The notes beneath the pieces are model-generated. The model made no database searches. It was given only the letters and a program-made list of their open reading frames with translations, and had not been told where the DNA came from. The translations under genes were made by a program, and so were the position numbers. DNA of 30,433 nucleotides from Synergistaceae bacterium UBA5560 (GTDB lineage Bacteria; Synergistota; Synergistia; Synergistales; Aminiphilaceae), in the NCBI GenBank assembly GCA_002425685.1, contig DIMS01000068.1, positions 75,116 to 105,548 on the forward strand, in the 5' to 3' direction. Shown here in pieces: positions 1 to 7,403 of this stretch (the first letter of the stretch is position 1; each line of letters starts with the position of its first letter).

Positions 1-1316
1 TTCCCGCCGTCGCCACCCTGGAGGACTTCTCCATCCTGCCCTTCACGGACAAGGGAAGCTACATCAAACGGTACGCTCTTGAGGAGATCTGCCTTGACGG
101 GACGCTCCGGGGCAAACACGTGCTCTGCCGGAGCTCCGGAACCTCCGGAAAGGCTACCTACTGGCCACAGTTGCCCGAGCAGGAACGTTACGTGGCGGAC
201 TATCTCCTGAGCGATCTGGAGGAATCCTTCGCGGTGAGCGTCAATCCCGCGCTGGTGATCGTGGCCCTGGGGCTCGGGTCGTGGATCAGCGGTGAACTTA
301 CCACCTGGGGGCTGCGAAACCTGGGGGTCCAGGGGGGAAACATCACCCTCGTCTCGCCGGGACTCAACATGGAAGAGACGGTGGAGATTCTGGAAACCTT
401 CTCTCCCCGCTTCGCTCAGACGGTGATCTACACCTATCCGCCCTTTGCGAAGACGCTCCTCGATCTGGCGGAGCAGAAGGGCATTCCCCTGAGGGAGCTG
501 CGCATTGCTTTCCGCCTCGCCGGAGAAGGGTATTCCGAGATCTTCCGGAGCACCCTGAACCGGCGCATGGGACGGAACGAGGGGGACCTGTCCTCCGTCC
601 TCTCGGGGTACGGCGCCACGGATTTCGGCAGCGCCGGCAAGGAGACGCCTTTGTGCGCGGCCATCAAGCGGCTTCTCTTCGAGAACGACCTTGCGGAAGC
701 GGTGCTGGGGAGACGGGAGATTCCCTCTCTCTGCCAGTACGATCCGGGAAGCCATTTCCTCGAAACGGACCAGGAGGAGCTGGTGGTCTCCCGCTACCAG
801 GCGGTTCCTCTGGTGCGGTACCGCACGGGAGACCGGGGTGTTCTTCTTGGATACGACGACCTTCTGGGCCGCCTTGCCGCGGCAGGGGCGGATCCTCTGG
901 CGTTGCTCGAACACCGGGGCATGTCGTGCGAGACGGTGCGTCCGCTCCCCTTCGTGCTGGTCTGGGGACGCATCGACGGAGGCGTCACCTTTTTCGGCGC
1001 CAATGTCCTCGTCTCTCAGGTGAAGGAAGTGTTCGAGAGCGATCCCGAGCTGGCAAGGCTCTTCACGGGTGATTTCAGCCTCCGCAAGACCGAGGACGAC
1101 CGGCTCGACCCCGTCCTGGAGATTCTGGTGGAGCCCCGTCACGGCGTCGATCCCGATCTCGGCGCGGCGGCGCGGCTCGTCGCCCGGGGGCTCGAAGAGC
1201 GCTCCACGGAGTTCGCCACGGTACGGAAGACCCAGGGGGACAAGGCTCTTCCGCGGTTGGTGCGGGCCCCGTCGGGGTTCTTCGCGGGACACCACAAGAT
1301 CCGCTACGTTTCCTGA
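1..1316 (+). CDS. AMP-forming acyl-CoA ligase, phenylacetate-CoA ligase (PaaK)-like, 5' end missing
   Basis: The reading frame is open from the left edge and ends in TGA at 1314-1316, so the N-terminus lies outside the window. The first visible part reads LPFTDKGSYIKRYALEEIC, the entry to the adenylation domain in PaaK-like ligases. The P-loop signature RSSGTSGKAT follows at about positions 129-158, and YGATDFG, the usual aromatic-acid-ligase adenine-binding motif, at about 609-629. A TGDRG-type motif near 825 and a small C-terminal domain complete the fold. Family members activate a carboxylic acid (often phenylacetate or another aryl acid) with ATP to an acyl-adenylate and then a CoA thioester. 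The substrate cannot be read from sequence. A GTG at 120 is only an internal valine in the P-loop and is not a credible start. Confidence 0.85.
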   Translation, partial: PAVATLEDFSILPFTDKGSYIKRYALEEICLDGTLRGKHVLCRSSGTSGKATYWPQLPEQERYVADYLLSDLEESFAVSVNPALVIVALGLGSWISGELTTWGLRNLGVQGGNITLVSPGLNMEETVEILETFSPRFAQTVIYTYPPFAKTLLDLAEQKGIPLRELRIAFRLAGEGYSEIFRSTLNRRMGRNEGDLSSVLSGYGATDFGSAGKETPLCAAIKRLLFENDLAEAVLGRREIPSLCQYDPGSHFLETDQEELVVSRYQAVPLVRYRTGDRGVLLGYDDLLGRLAAAGADPLALLEHRGMSCETVRPLPFVLVWGRIDGGVTFFGANVLVSQVKEVFESDPELARLFTGDFSLRKTEDDRLDPVLEILVEPRHGVDPDLGAAARLVARGLEERSTEFATVRKTQGDKALPRLVRAPSGFFAGHHKIRYVS

Positions 1317-1330
1317 GGAAGGAGCGCCAT

Positions 1331-1362
1331 GCCCGCCCGCGGGGTGGTGCAGCCGGGCGGGC
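1331..1362. terminator. GC-rich hairpin between convergent genes
   Basis: A perfect 9-bp inverted repeat (GCCCGCCCG at 1331-1339, CGGGCGGGC at 1354-1362) with a 14-base loop fills the gap between the ligase stop and the ArsR stop. It could end transcription from both sides. No T-tract follows on either strand, so it is terminator-like rather than a classic intrinsic terminator. Confidence 0.4.
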
Positions 1363-1364
1363 CG

Positions 1365-1703
1365 TCATTCCGGAGACGTGTCCGGCCCCGGTTCTTTCAG
1401 CGTCCGTACTGCCGAGAGCAGTTCGTTCCGGATGGAGTCGTCCAGGCAGGAGAGAAGTCTTCCCAGGCAGCAGAGGTGGAGGGAATAGTAGACGTTGAGT
1501 CCCTCCTTGCGGTCCCGGATGACTCCGGCGCTGCGGAGCACCGCGAGATGCTTGCTGATGGTGGTCCGGTCGAAGGGGAAATCCCCGGCGATTTCGCAGA
1601 CGCAGCGCTCTCCCTTGATGAGGCGCTCCGCGATGGCGAGGCGCACTGGATGGGCCAGGGCCTTGAAGACGGAACTCTTGCGTTCGAGGAGATAGTCGTT
1701 CAT
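1365..1703 (-). CDS. ArsR/SmtB-family winged-helix regulator with CxC metal-site motif
   Basis: This 112-residue protein has the compact ArsR layout. It shows ALAHPVRLAIAERL (about 15-28), the recognition helix region DRTTISKHLAVLRSAGVI (about 45-62), and a beta-wing ending RKEGLNVYYSL. Residues 34-36 are Cys-Val-Cys followed by Glu, at the place where arsenite and heavy-metal sensing ArsR proteins carry their CVC metal ligands. Further cysteines lie in LCCLGRLLSCL near the C-terminus. Members of this family repress promoters until a metal or metalloid binds; that role is inferred here. The ATG at 1703 is chosen because GGGAGG lies about 8 bases upstream. It is divergent from the gene at 1894, which it may control. 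No resistance gene such as arsB or arsC is in the window. Confidence 0.85.
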   Translation of the reverse strand: MNDYLLERKSSVFKALAHPVRLAIAERLIKGERCVCEIAGDFPFDRTTISKHLAVLRSAGVIRDRKEGLNVYYSLHLCCLGRLLSCLDDSIRNELLSAVRTLKEPGPDTSPE

Positions 1704-1893
1704 GGGATGGACCTCCCGGAAAAAGAATGAGACGGCTGTTTTTCGTGGCTTTTGTGGCTATGGTACCACGTGAAGATTCCCGAAGAAAACCGGTGTCGCC
1801 CGGCCGGATCCGCTCTGTTTTCCGGGAAGGGGTTCGGCGGAACCGGGTGATTTTTCCCGGCGGTCGTTCCGGAGAGCGGAGGAGGGAGTGCCT

Positions 1894-2181
1894 ATGCGGA
1901 TTCTGGCGCTTGCAAGGGATGTTCCGGGAACGTCCCCCGAGGCGTTTGCGCCCCATCTGGACGCCGAGGCCCTCCGCGCCTGGGAGCTGCATCAGGCGGG
2001 ACTTCTGCGGGAGATCCACTTCAGGGCTTCCCGGCGGGATGCGGTACTGCTTTTGGAGTGCGCCGACGAAGCGGAAGCCCGGGATGCCCTCGCCTCACTC
2101 CCTCTTGTCAGGGAAGGGCTGATCACCTTCGAGGTAATTCCTCTGGTGCCCTACGACGGTTTCGCAAGGCTTTTTCGTTAG
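1894..2181 (+). CDS. Small muconolactone-isomerase-like (ferredoxin-fold) protein
   Basis: This is a 95-residue protein. The pattern LHQAGLLREIHFRASRRDAV, then EAADEAEARDALASLPLV-type sequence and a conserved end (FEVIPLVPYDGFARLF), matches the muconolactone delta-isomerase-like family of small alpha/beta-barrel dimers. Most members are not true muconolactone isomerases and their substrates are unknown, so no reaction is assigned. The ATG at 1894 is preferred over the GTG at 1888 because the purine-rich GGAGGAGGGA (1878-1887) then sits 6-7 bases upstream. The gene diverges from the ArsR gene. No catabolic partner genes for muconate are nearby. Confidence 0.7.
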   Translation: MRILALARDVPGTSPEAFAPHLDAEALRAWELHQAGLLREIHFRASRRDAVLLLECADEAEARDALASLPLVREGLITFEVIPLVPYDGFARLFR

Positions 2182-2192
2182 CGTTCCGTTAC

Positions 2193-2220
2193 CTGGAAAT
2201 GGCAGGGCAGCGTGTATAAT
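2193..2220 (+). promoter_or_regulatory. Candidate sigma-70 promoter for the PerM-family gene
   Basis: A consensus -10 box TATAAT lies at 2215-2220, directly preceded by TG. A weak -35 (CTGGAA, 2193-2198) is 16 bases upstream. The start codon at 2311 leaves a leader of about 85 bases. Confidence 0.5.
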
Positions 2221-2310
2221 GATGGTGCCGCAGAGTCGTTCCCGCTCTCGGAAGTGCTCGCATGGGGCGGGGAGAGTGCGGGGCATCCGCCGGAAGAGGT
2301 GTAGTGATCC

Positions 2311-3435
2311 ATGGATCAGCAGGACAAGACGACCCTCCGCCACTTCAAGGTCACGGCGATTCCCTTCGTGGCCATCTTTTCCCTCATTCTCGTTCTCAGC
2401 TACATGGTGGCCGTTCCTCTCGCGTCGCCCCTCGCCTGGGCGGCGCTGTTCTCCTTTTTCATGCACCCCCTGCATTCCCTGCTTTCGGAGAGGCTCTTCC
2501 GGGGACGGTTCCGGAACATTGCCGCAGCGCTCGTCACCGGAGCGATCCTCCTGCTCATCGTCATCCCAGGCGTCTTCGCGGGGACCATGCTTGCCCGGGA
2601 AGTGCTCCGCAACTACGGACGCATCCTCGACCTGATGGTCGAGTTCTCCGGTTCCCTCGACGTGGCGGACCTGAAGGCGTTCCTCCCCCAATGGCTCGCC
2701 TCCCGCATCGGCCCCTTGGGAGACTATGTGGACTTTCTTCGGGACAATCTGCAGCAGGCGGGGGGATGGACGGCGTCCCGCCTGGCCACCCTTTCCCGTG
2801 CGTTTGCCCAGAACGTGTTCGGTCTCGTGTGGCAGCTTGTGGTCATCACCGTGGCCTCCTTTTTCATGACCCGGGACGGCCATCTCATCGTGGAATACAT
2901 CGAGGCGGTCCTCCCTCTCTCCGAGGAGGAGCGCCATGCGGTGATGAACCGGGCGAGAAAGCTGCTCCGCGCCGTGGTGTACGGCATCACCTTCACCGCA
3001 GCGATCCAGGCCGTTCTCGGCGCGACGGGATGGGCCTTCGCGGGGCTTCCCACGCCGCTGCTCTTCGGCATCCTCATGTTTCTCTTCGCCATGATTCCCT
3101 TCGTGGGAACGCCTCTCGTCCTCGTTCCCGGATCCCTTTACCTTCTCGCCACCGGGGAGATGCGCACGGGGCTGCTTCTCCTCGTCTGGAGTCTCGGCGT
3201 GGTGAGCACCGTGGACAACTTCATCCGCCCCCTTTTCATCTCCGAGGGAAGCGGTGCCCACATTCTCATCGTCTTCATCGGCGTCATCGGCGGACTCGCC
3301 GCCTGGGGATTTCTGGGAATCTTCCTCGGTCCTCTCGTGATCTCCCTCTTCGTGTTCTTTCTGGACAGCTACCGGCGGATCCTGGAGATTCAGCGGCGCC
3401 AGGAGGCGGAGCGCCCTAGGGCGGCGCGGCAGTGA
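2311..3435 (+). CDS. AI-2E/PerM-family membrane permease
   Basis: This 374-residue integral membrane protein has the layout of the AI-2E transporter (PerM/YdiK) family. An N-terminal pair of membrane segments (about 15-50) is followed by a third segment near 70-95, then a soluble central region (about 100-165). A C-terminal block of membrane helices starts near 170 and includes the family-typical PFVGTPLVLVPGSLYLL and VVSTVDNFIRPLFIS. Family members have been linked to autoinducer-2 export, sodium/proton antiport or general small-molecule efflux, so the name does not establish a substrate. The ATG at 2311 is preceded by AGAGGTG about 9 bases upstream. Its own promoter candidate is at 2193-2220, and a possible terminator follows, so it is probably monocistronic. 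Confidence 0.85.
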   Translation: MDQQDKTTLRHFKVTAIPFVAIFSLILVLSYMVAVPLASPLAWAALFSFFMHPLHSLLSERLFRGRFRNIAAALVTGAILLLIVIPGVFAGTMLAREVLRNYGRILDLMVEFSGSLDVADLKAFLPQWLASRIGPLGDYVDFLRDNLQQAGGWTASRLATLSRAFAQNVFGLVWQLVVITVASFFMTRDGHLIVEYIEAVLPLSEEERHAVMNRARKLLRAVVYGITFTAAIQAVLGATGWAFAGLPTPLLFGILMFLFAMIPFVGTPLVLVPGSLYLLATGEMRTGLLLLVWSLGVVSTVDNFIRPLFISEGSGAHILIVFIGVIGGLAAWGFLGIFLGPLVISLFVFFLDSYRRILEIQRRQEAERPRAARQ

Positions 3436-3466
3436 GCCGCCGGATGTGGAGGAATTTGCCCACGGA

Positions 3467-3504
3467 AAGCGTGCCCGCCCAAGCGCGGGTGTGAACGCCT
3501 TTTC
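3467..3504 (+). terminator. Probable intrinsic terminator after the PerM-family gene
   Basis: An imperfect GC stem (GCGTGCCCGC pairing with GCGGGTGTGAACGC) is followed by CTTTT. It lies 30-70 bases after the stop at 3435 and before the CorC-like gene. Confidence 0.5.
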
Positions 3505-3566
3505 CTCGGAACGCGGGACCTGTGCCCTGAAGAAAAGCCATTGAGAACGAGAAGGAGTTGGTGTGG

Positions 3567-4916
3567 ATGGAATCCGATCCTGCGTCTACGGAGTTGTTCC
3601 TCGTGGTTCTTCTCATCGCTTTGAACGGATTGTTCGCCATGACGGAGATCGCCGTGATCACATCCCGGAAAGCGCGCCTGGAACAGCGGGCCGCGGGGGG
3701 GGACACGGGTGCCCGGAAAGCCCTGGAAATCGGCGAAGATCCGACGCATTTGCTGTCGGCGATCCAGGTGGGGATCACCCTCGTGGGTATTCTGACGGGA
3801 TATGTGGGGGGCGCCTCCCTGTCGAAGGCGCTTGCGCCCTTTCTGCGGGATCTGCCCTTCCTGGGGGCCTACGCGAGGCCCGTGGCCACGGTGCTGGTGG
3901 TGGCGCTCATCGCCTACGCGACGCTCGTCTTCGGTGAACTCGTTCCCAAGCGCATCGCCCTCAACGCGCCGGAGCGGCTCGCCTCTCTTCTCGCCCGCCC
4001 CATGTGGTTCTTCTCCCGCATCACGCTCCCGGCGGTGACTTTTCTCAGTGTCTCCACAAAGACGGTGCTTCGTCTCTTCGGCGCGGGAGACGCGCCGGAA
4101 CACGGTGTGACCGAAGAGGAGATCCGTCTGGTCCTCGCCGAGGGAACGGCGAGCGGCGCCGTGGAGGCGGAGGAGAAGGATCTCATCGAGCGCATCATCG
4201 ACCTGGGGGAACGCACGGTCGGTCGGGTCATGACCCCACGGACCCGGGTCGTCTGGATCGACGTGGAGGAACCGGGTGCGGAGACCTTCGATCTGATTCT
4301 CCAGAGCGGCTATTCACGCTTTCCCGTCTGCGCGGGCAACCTCGACAAGGTGCTCGGAGTCGTGCACGTGAAGGACGTTCTTCGCTCCGAGATGGGGCGG
4401 GACAGCTTCGATCCGTCGAAGGTGCTGCGGAACACGCTTTTCGTTCCCCAGCACGCGAGTTTTTTCGACGTGCTGGAACGCTTCAAAGCCTCACGCATTC
4501 ACGAGGCGGTGGTCATCGACGAATACGGCGGGGTCTCGGGCTTCGTTACGGTGCACGACATCACCGAGGAGATCGTGGGAGACCTCCCCTCGGCGCACGA
4601 GGCGGACGAGCCGAAGATCGTCTCCCGGGGCGACGGCGTCTGGCTCGTGGATGGCCTGCTCCCCGTGGAGGAGCTGAAGCGGCACTTCGCTCTGGGAAAG
4701 CTGCCCGACGAGGAGGAGGGGCTCTATCAGACCGTGGGCGGGTTCGTGGTGGCCTTTCTCGGGTCCATTCCTTCCGAGACGGATGCTTTCGAGTGGCGGG
4801 GATGGCGCTTCGAGGTGGTGGACATGGACGGCATGCGGGTGGACAAGGTGATGCTCACCCTCGTTCCCCCCGCCGAGGAGGACGAAGAGGAACAGAGGGC
4901 TGCCCAGGGATCCTGA
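3567..4916 (+). CDS. CorC/HlyC-family membrane protein (DUF21-CBS-CBS-CorC_C)
   Basis: This 449-residue protein has the full HCC (hemolysin C) architecture. The DUF21/CNNM transmembrane domain (about 1-190) carries ALNGLFAMTEIAVITSRKARLE at its start and FGELVPKRIALNAPE further on. Two CBS domains follow (about 210-330), with VMTPRTRVVWIDVE and RIHEAVVIDEYGGVSGFVT, and a C-terminal CorC/HlyC domain (about 345-430), with WLVDGLLPVEEL. The family is linked to magnesium or cobalt efflux and magnesium homeostasis, with CBS domains sensing nucleotides; actual transport here is inferred. TTG (3558) and GTG (3561) are upstream alternatives, but ATG 3567 places the GAAGGAG box (3551-3557) at a proper 9-base spacing. 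The protein ends in a very acidic tail (EEDEEEQ). Confidence 0.9.
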   Translation: MESDPASTELFLVVLLIALNGLFAMTEIAVITSRKARLEQRAAGGDTGARKALEIGEDPTHLLSAIQVGITLVGILTGYVGGASLSKALAPFLRDLPFLGAYARPVATVLVVALIAYATLVFGELVPKRIALNAPERLASLLARPMWFFSRITLPAVTFLSVSTKTVLRLFGAGDAPEHGVTEEEIRLVLAEGTASGAVEAEEKDLIERIIDLGERTVGRVMTPRTRVVWIDVEEPGAETFDLILQSGYSRFPVCAGNLDKVLGVVHVKDVLRSEMGRDSFDPSKVLRNTLFVPQHASFFDVLERFKASRIHEAVVIDEYGGVSGFVTVHDITEEIVGDLPSAHEADEPKIVSRGDGVWLVDGLLPVEELKRHFALGKLPDEEEGLYQTVGGFVVAFLGSIPSETDAFEWRGWRFEVVDMDGMRVDKVMLTLVPPAEEDEEEQRAAQGS

Positions 4917-4961
4917 ACAGATGTTCCCGATGTTCCCGGCTTTGCCGAGAAGCGCCTGCGG

Positions 4962-7001
4962 TCAGCGTTCCGCCTCCACGCGGTTCCGTCCCAGGCGCTT
5001 CGCTTTGTACATGGCCTGGTCCGCCCTGTCGAGAAGGGTGTCGAGAGTGTCCTTTTCCTGCCGTTCCGCCACACCCACGCTTACGGTGACGGCGAGGAGT
5101 TCCTCCCCGGAGAGGATGATCTCCGAGTGCTCCACGGCGGTCCGGAGACGCTCCGCGGCGATGAGGGCCGCATCGAGAGGCGTTTCGGGAAGCAGTGCGG
5201 CGAACTCTTCTCCGCCGTAGCGGCCGAGCAGGTCGATGGTCCGAAGCTCCCTCCGGAAGATCCCTGCCACGGCCCGGAGAACCTCGTCCCCGGCACGGTG
5301 GCCGAATCGGTCGTTGACGCGCTTGAAATGATCCAGGTCGAACATGAGCGCCGAAAGCGTGCGTCCGTAGCGGAGTGTTCTGGTGAACTCCCTTTCCCCC
5401 TGTGTGAAGAAGTGACGCCGGTTGTCGATGCCCGTGAGGGGATCCGTGACGGCGAGCTGCTCCATTTCCCCGAAGAGACGGACGTTTTCCAGGGCCATCG
5501 CCACCTGGGAAGCGAGGGTGCGAAAAATGTGGAGGTCGTGCTCGTCGTAGGCGCCCGGTTCTGCGCTGCGCACCCGCATGGTTCCCAGAACACGGTCGCC
5601 GAAGAGAAGCGGCACGTGCATGTGCGATTCCGGTCGATCCGAGACGGAGGTGTGTCGCCCGGTTCGTTCGAGAAAGGCGTCGATCTCTCCCCTGTTTCGG
5701 AAGAGCAGCGCCTCTTTGGTGGCGATGACGTGTCCCGTGATGCCGTCCTCCAGGGGGTGGCTGACCGAGAGTTCCGGGGTCCCCGGGGCGGAAACATACT
5801 GCGGTTCCCAGGTTTTTGTGACATCGTTGTAGATGGAGAGCACCAGCGATCTGGCGTCAAGAAGGCGGGAGACCTGCTCCCGGATGGTGTCCAGGAGTGT
5901 TGTCAGGTCGGTCTTCGGTGACGCCAGCGCCATCGCTGCGGAGGTGAGCGCCTCTGCGGTGTCCCTGGCGCGGTGCAGTTCCGTGATGTCGTGGAGAACC
6001 ACGAGAGTGCCCATCTCCTGTCCCTGCTCGTCCGCAAGCGGCGAGGAGACGAGGTGGAACCACTGACGATCCTTGAGTTCTCCCAAAGGGAACTCGCTTC
6101 GGAGCGGTTTGCCGTTGCCGCTTCCCAGAATGGCGTTCCAGGGCGGCGGAAGATCCCGGGCGACTGCGCCGAGGAGTGTCGAGCGCGGCAGGCCGACGCG
6201 GTTTTCCGCGGCGCGGTTCACGAAGGCGAGGCGATGGGCCTCGTCCAGCACGAACACGGGGTCGTTCATGATCTCCATAACCGCCTCCCGGGCTACGGGT
6301 GCCAGTTCGAAAGGACGGTAGCGGTGGAGGGAGAGGGCCACCAGAATGCCCGTGAGGGCGAGCAGTGGCGGGGTGAGGTTGATTCCGGGAACCAGTCGGA
6401 TGCCCAGGTTGAAGAGCGCGTCCGTGACGATCGCGAGGAAGGCTCCCGCGAGAACCAGTACCGCGTTGCCCCGGAAACGGGAGGGGACATCCCGGAGATT
6501 GCGCAGCAGCAGCGACAGTGACCAGAGGAGGATGCCGTAGAAGTAGGTGATGCGAAACCAGAACCAGGGGCCGCTGTGATAGAGCAGCGCTCCTCCGCTG
6601 CCGTCGGTGACGAGATGGAAGTTGTTCCGAACGAGGAGGGCGAAGAGGCGCGGGTCGGCGCAGAAGAGGATGTCGAGGGCGGGGACGAGCAGAAACCACC
6701 AGATGCGACGACGGGAAAGCAGTTCGGGCCGGTTGAGGAAACGCACCGTCATGAGAAACCAGGGCAATGGGAGGAAGGTGAGCAGGGGAAGGCGAAGGCG
6801 CATCCAGAAAAGCTTTTCCCCCAGCCCGACGGAGACGATGCCCACGGCGTACAGCGCGGTCCAGAGGGCGGCGGTGAACATGAAAACCGAGAACGGTGCG
6901 GCAGCGCGGTTTTGCCCCGCGTGTCCAACGCCGTAGAGGGCGAGAAAGAGAAACGCGATGGCGGAGATCCAGAGCGGCGTAACGTAGACGGTGTGCTCCA
7001 T
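4962..7001 (-). CDS. Membrane-bound diguanylate cyclase (7TM-PAS-GAF-GGDEF)
   Basis: This 679-residue protein makes cyclic di-GMP from two GTP. An N-terminal block of seven hydrophobic segments (about 1-215) resembles the 7TM sensor seen in some histidine kinases. A PAS domain (about 230-345, from IMNDPVFVLDEAHRLAFVNRA) and a GAF domain (about 355-510, with GITGHVIATKEALLFRN) follow. The GGDEF domain (about 515-679) contains DPLTGIDNRRHF and the active-site motif GGEEF at 596-600. An allosteric inhibitory I-site RxxD (RTID) sits five residues before it, so the enzyme should be both active and product-inhibited. ATG 7001 is chosen over an ATG at 7043 because GGGAG lies about 10 bases upstream and the membrane segment starts directly. 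It converges on the CorC-like gene with a 45-base gap. Confidence 0.92.
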   Translation of the reverse strand: MEHTVYVTPLWISAIAFLFLALYGVGHAGQNRAAAPFSVFMFTAALWTALYAVGIVSVGLGEKLFWMRLRLPLLTFLPLPWFLMTVRFLNRPELLSRRRIWWFLLVPALDILFCADPRLFALLVRNNFHLVTDGSGGALLYHSGPWFWFRITYFYGILLWSLSLLLRNLRDVPSRFRGNAVLVLAGAFLAIVTDALFNLGIRLVPGINLTPPLLALTGILVALSLHRYRPFELAPVAREAVMEIMNDPVFVLDEAHRLAFVNRAAENRVGLPRSTLLGAVARDLPPPWNAILGSGNGKPLRSEFPLGELKDRQWFHLVSSPLADEQGQEMGTLVVLHDITELHRARDTAEALTSAAMALASPKTDLTTLLDTIREQVSRLLDARSLVLSIYNDVTKTWEPQYVSAPGTPELSVSHPLEDGITGHVIATKEALLFRNRGEIDAFLERTGRHTSVSDRPESHMHVPLLFGDRVLGTMRVRSAEPGAYDEHDLHIFRTLASQVAMALENVRLFGEMEQLAVTDPLTGIDNRRHFFTQGEREFTRTLRYGRTLSALMFDLDHFKRVNDRFGHRAGDEVLRAVAGIFRRELRTIDLLGRYGGEEFAALLPETPLDAALIAAERLRTAVEHSEIILSGEELLAVTVSVGVAERQEKDTLDTLLDRADQAMYKAKRLGRNRVEAER

Positions 7002-7174
7002 CCGTGGAATCTCCCTTCCGCATGAGCCGGGTCCCTTTCGCATCCGGCGCTTCTTTTCCCGCCGGGGCTGTCGAAAGAAGGATGCACCGCTCTCCCGGGG
7101 TGGGGTCCTTTTTCGGAGGCCGACGAAACCCCGGAGGTCATTTGTAAAAGTTCATATTTTCAAAAAGCAGCACT

Positions 7175-7203
7175 ATTGTACACGTTTCACTCTTCCCCTT
7201 CCA
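7175..7203 (-). promoter_or_regulatory. Weak promoter candidate for the GGDEF gene
   Basis: On the minus strand TACAAT (7180-7175), preceded by TG, has a poor -35 (TGGAAG, 7203-7198) at 17 bases. It would give a leader of about 165 bases to the ATG at 7001. The rest of the gap 7002-7216 shows no clear gene. Confidence 0.3.
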
Positions 7204-7216
7204 GCGAGGGAACACC

Positions 7217-7375
7217 TTACTTACGTGAGGGTTTTTTCGGCGGCGGGCAGGGGCCCAGGCCACATTCCGGGCAGCCGCGACCGCATCCCCGGGGTTTGGT
7301 GCGCCGCCTGCCGAGCCACGTGGTGCCGAGCAAAAGCAGCAGTGCAAAGGCGAGAAGGAGAAGAGGCCGCATCAT
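7217..7375 (-). CDS. 52-residue single-pass membrane protein with four cysteines
   Basis: A strong ribosome site (AAGGAGG, about 7 bases upstream) precedes tandem ATG codons at 7375 and 7372. The product starts MMRPLLLLAFALLLLLGTTW, one hydrophobic helix. A basic stretch (GRRRTKPR) and a cysteine cluster of spacing C-x3-C-x2-C-x4-C (RGCGRGCPECGLGPC) follow, then a PPPKK tail. The positive residues after the helix predict a cytoplasmic cysteine tail. It begins 28 bases after the stop of the flavoprotein gene and so is almost certainly co-transcribed with it. The layout recalls the small cysteine-rich FeoB-associated membrane proteins, but no feo gene is here and I do not assign a function. A metal or thiol role is inference. 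Confidence 0.6.
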   Translation of the reverse strand: MMRPLLLLAFALLLLLGTTWLGRRRTKPRGCGRGCPECGLGPCPPPKKPSRK

Positions 7376-7403
7376 CACTCGCCTCCTTGCCGCGCCGGGG
7401 TGC

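Noticed and set aside
1075..2019. 314-codon minus-strand open frame over the ligase end and ArsR gene
   Set aside because: Rich in Arg, Pro, Gly and Ser, as expected of out-of-frame reading of high-GC genes, and it overlaps two well-supported genes.
2095..3261. 388-codon minus-strand frame opposite the PerM-family gene
   Set aside because: Composition is Gly, Glu, His and Arg rich with no domain; it is the antisense shadow of a membrane protein gene.
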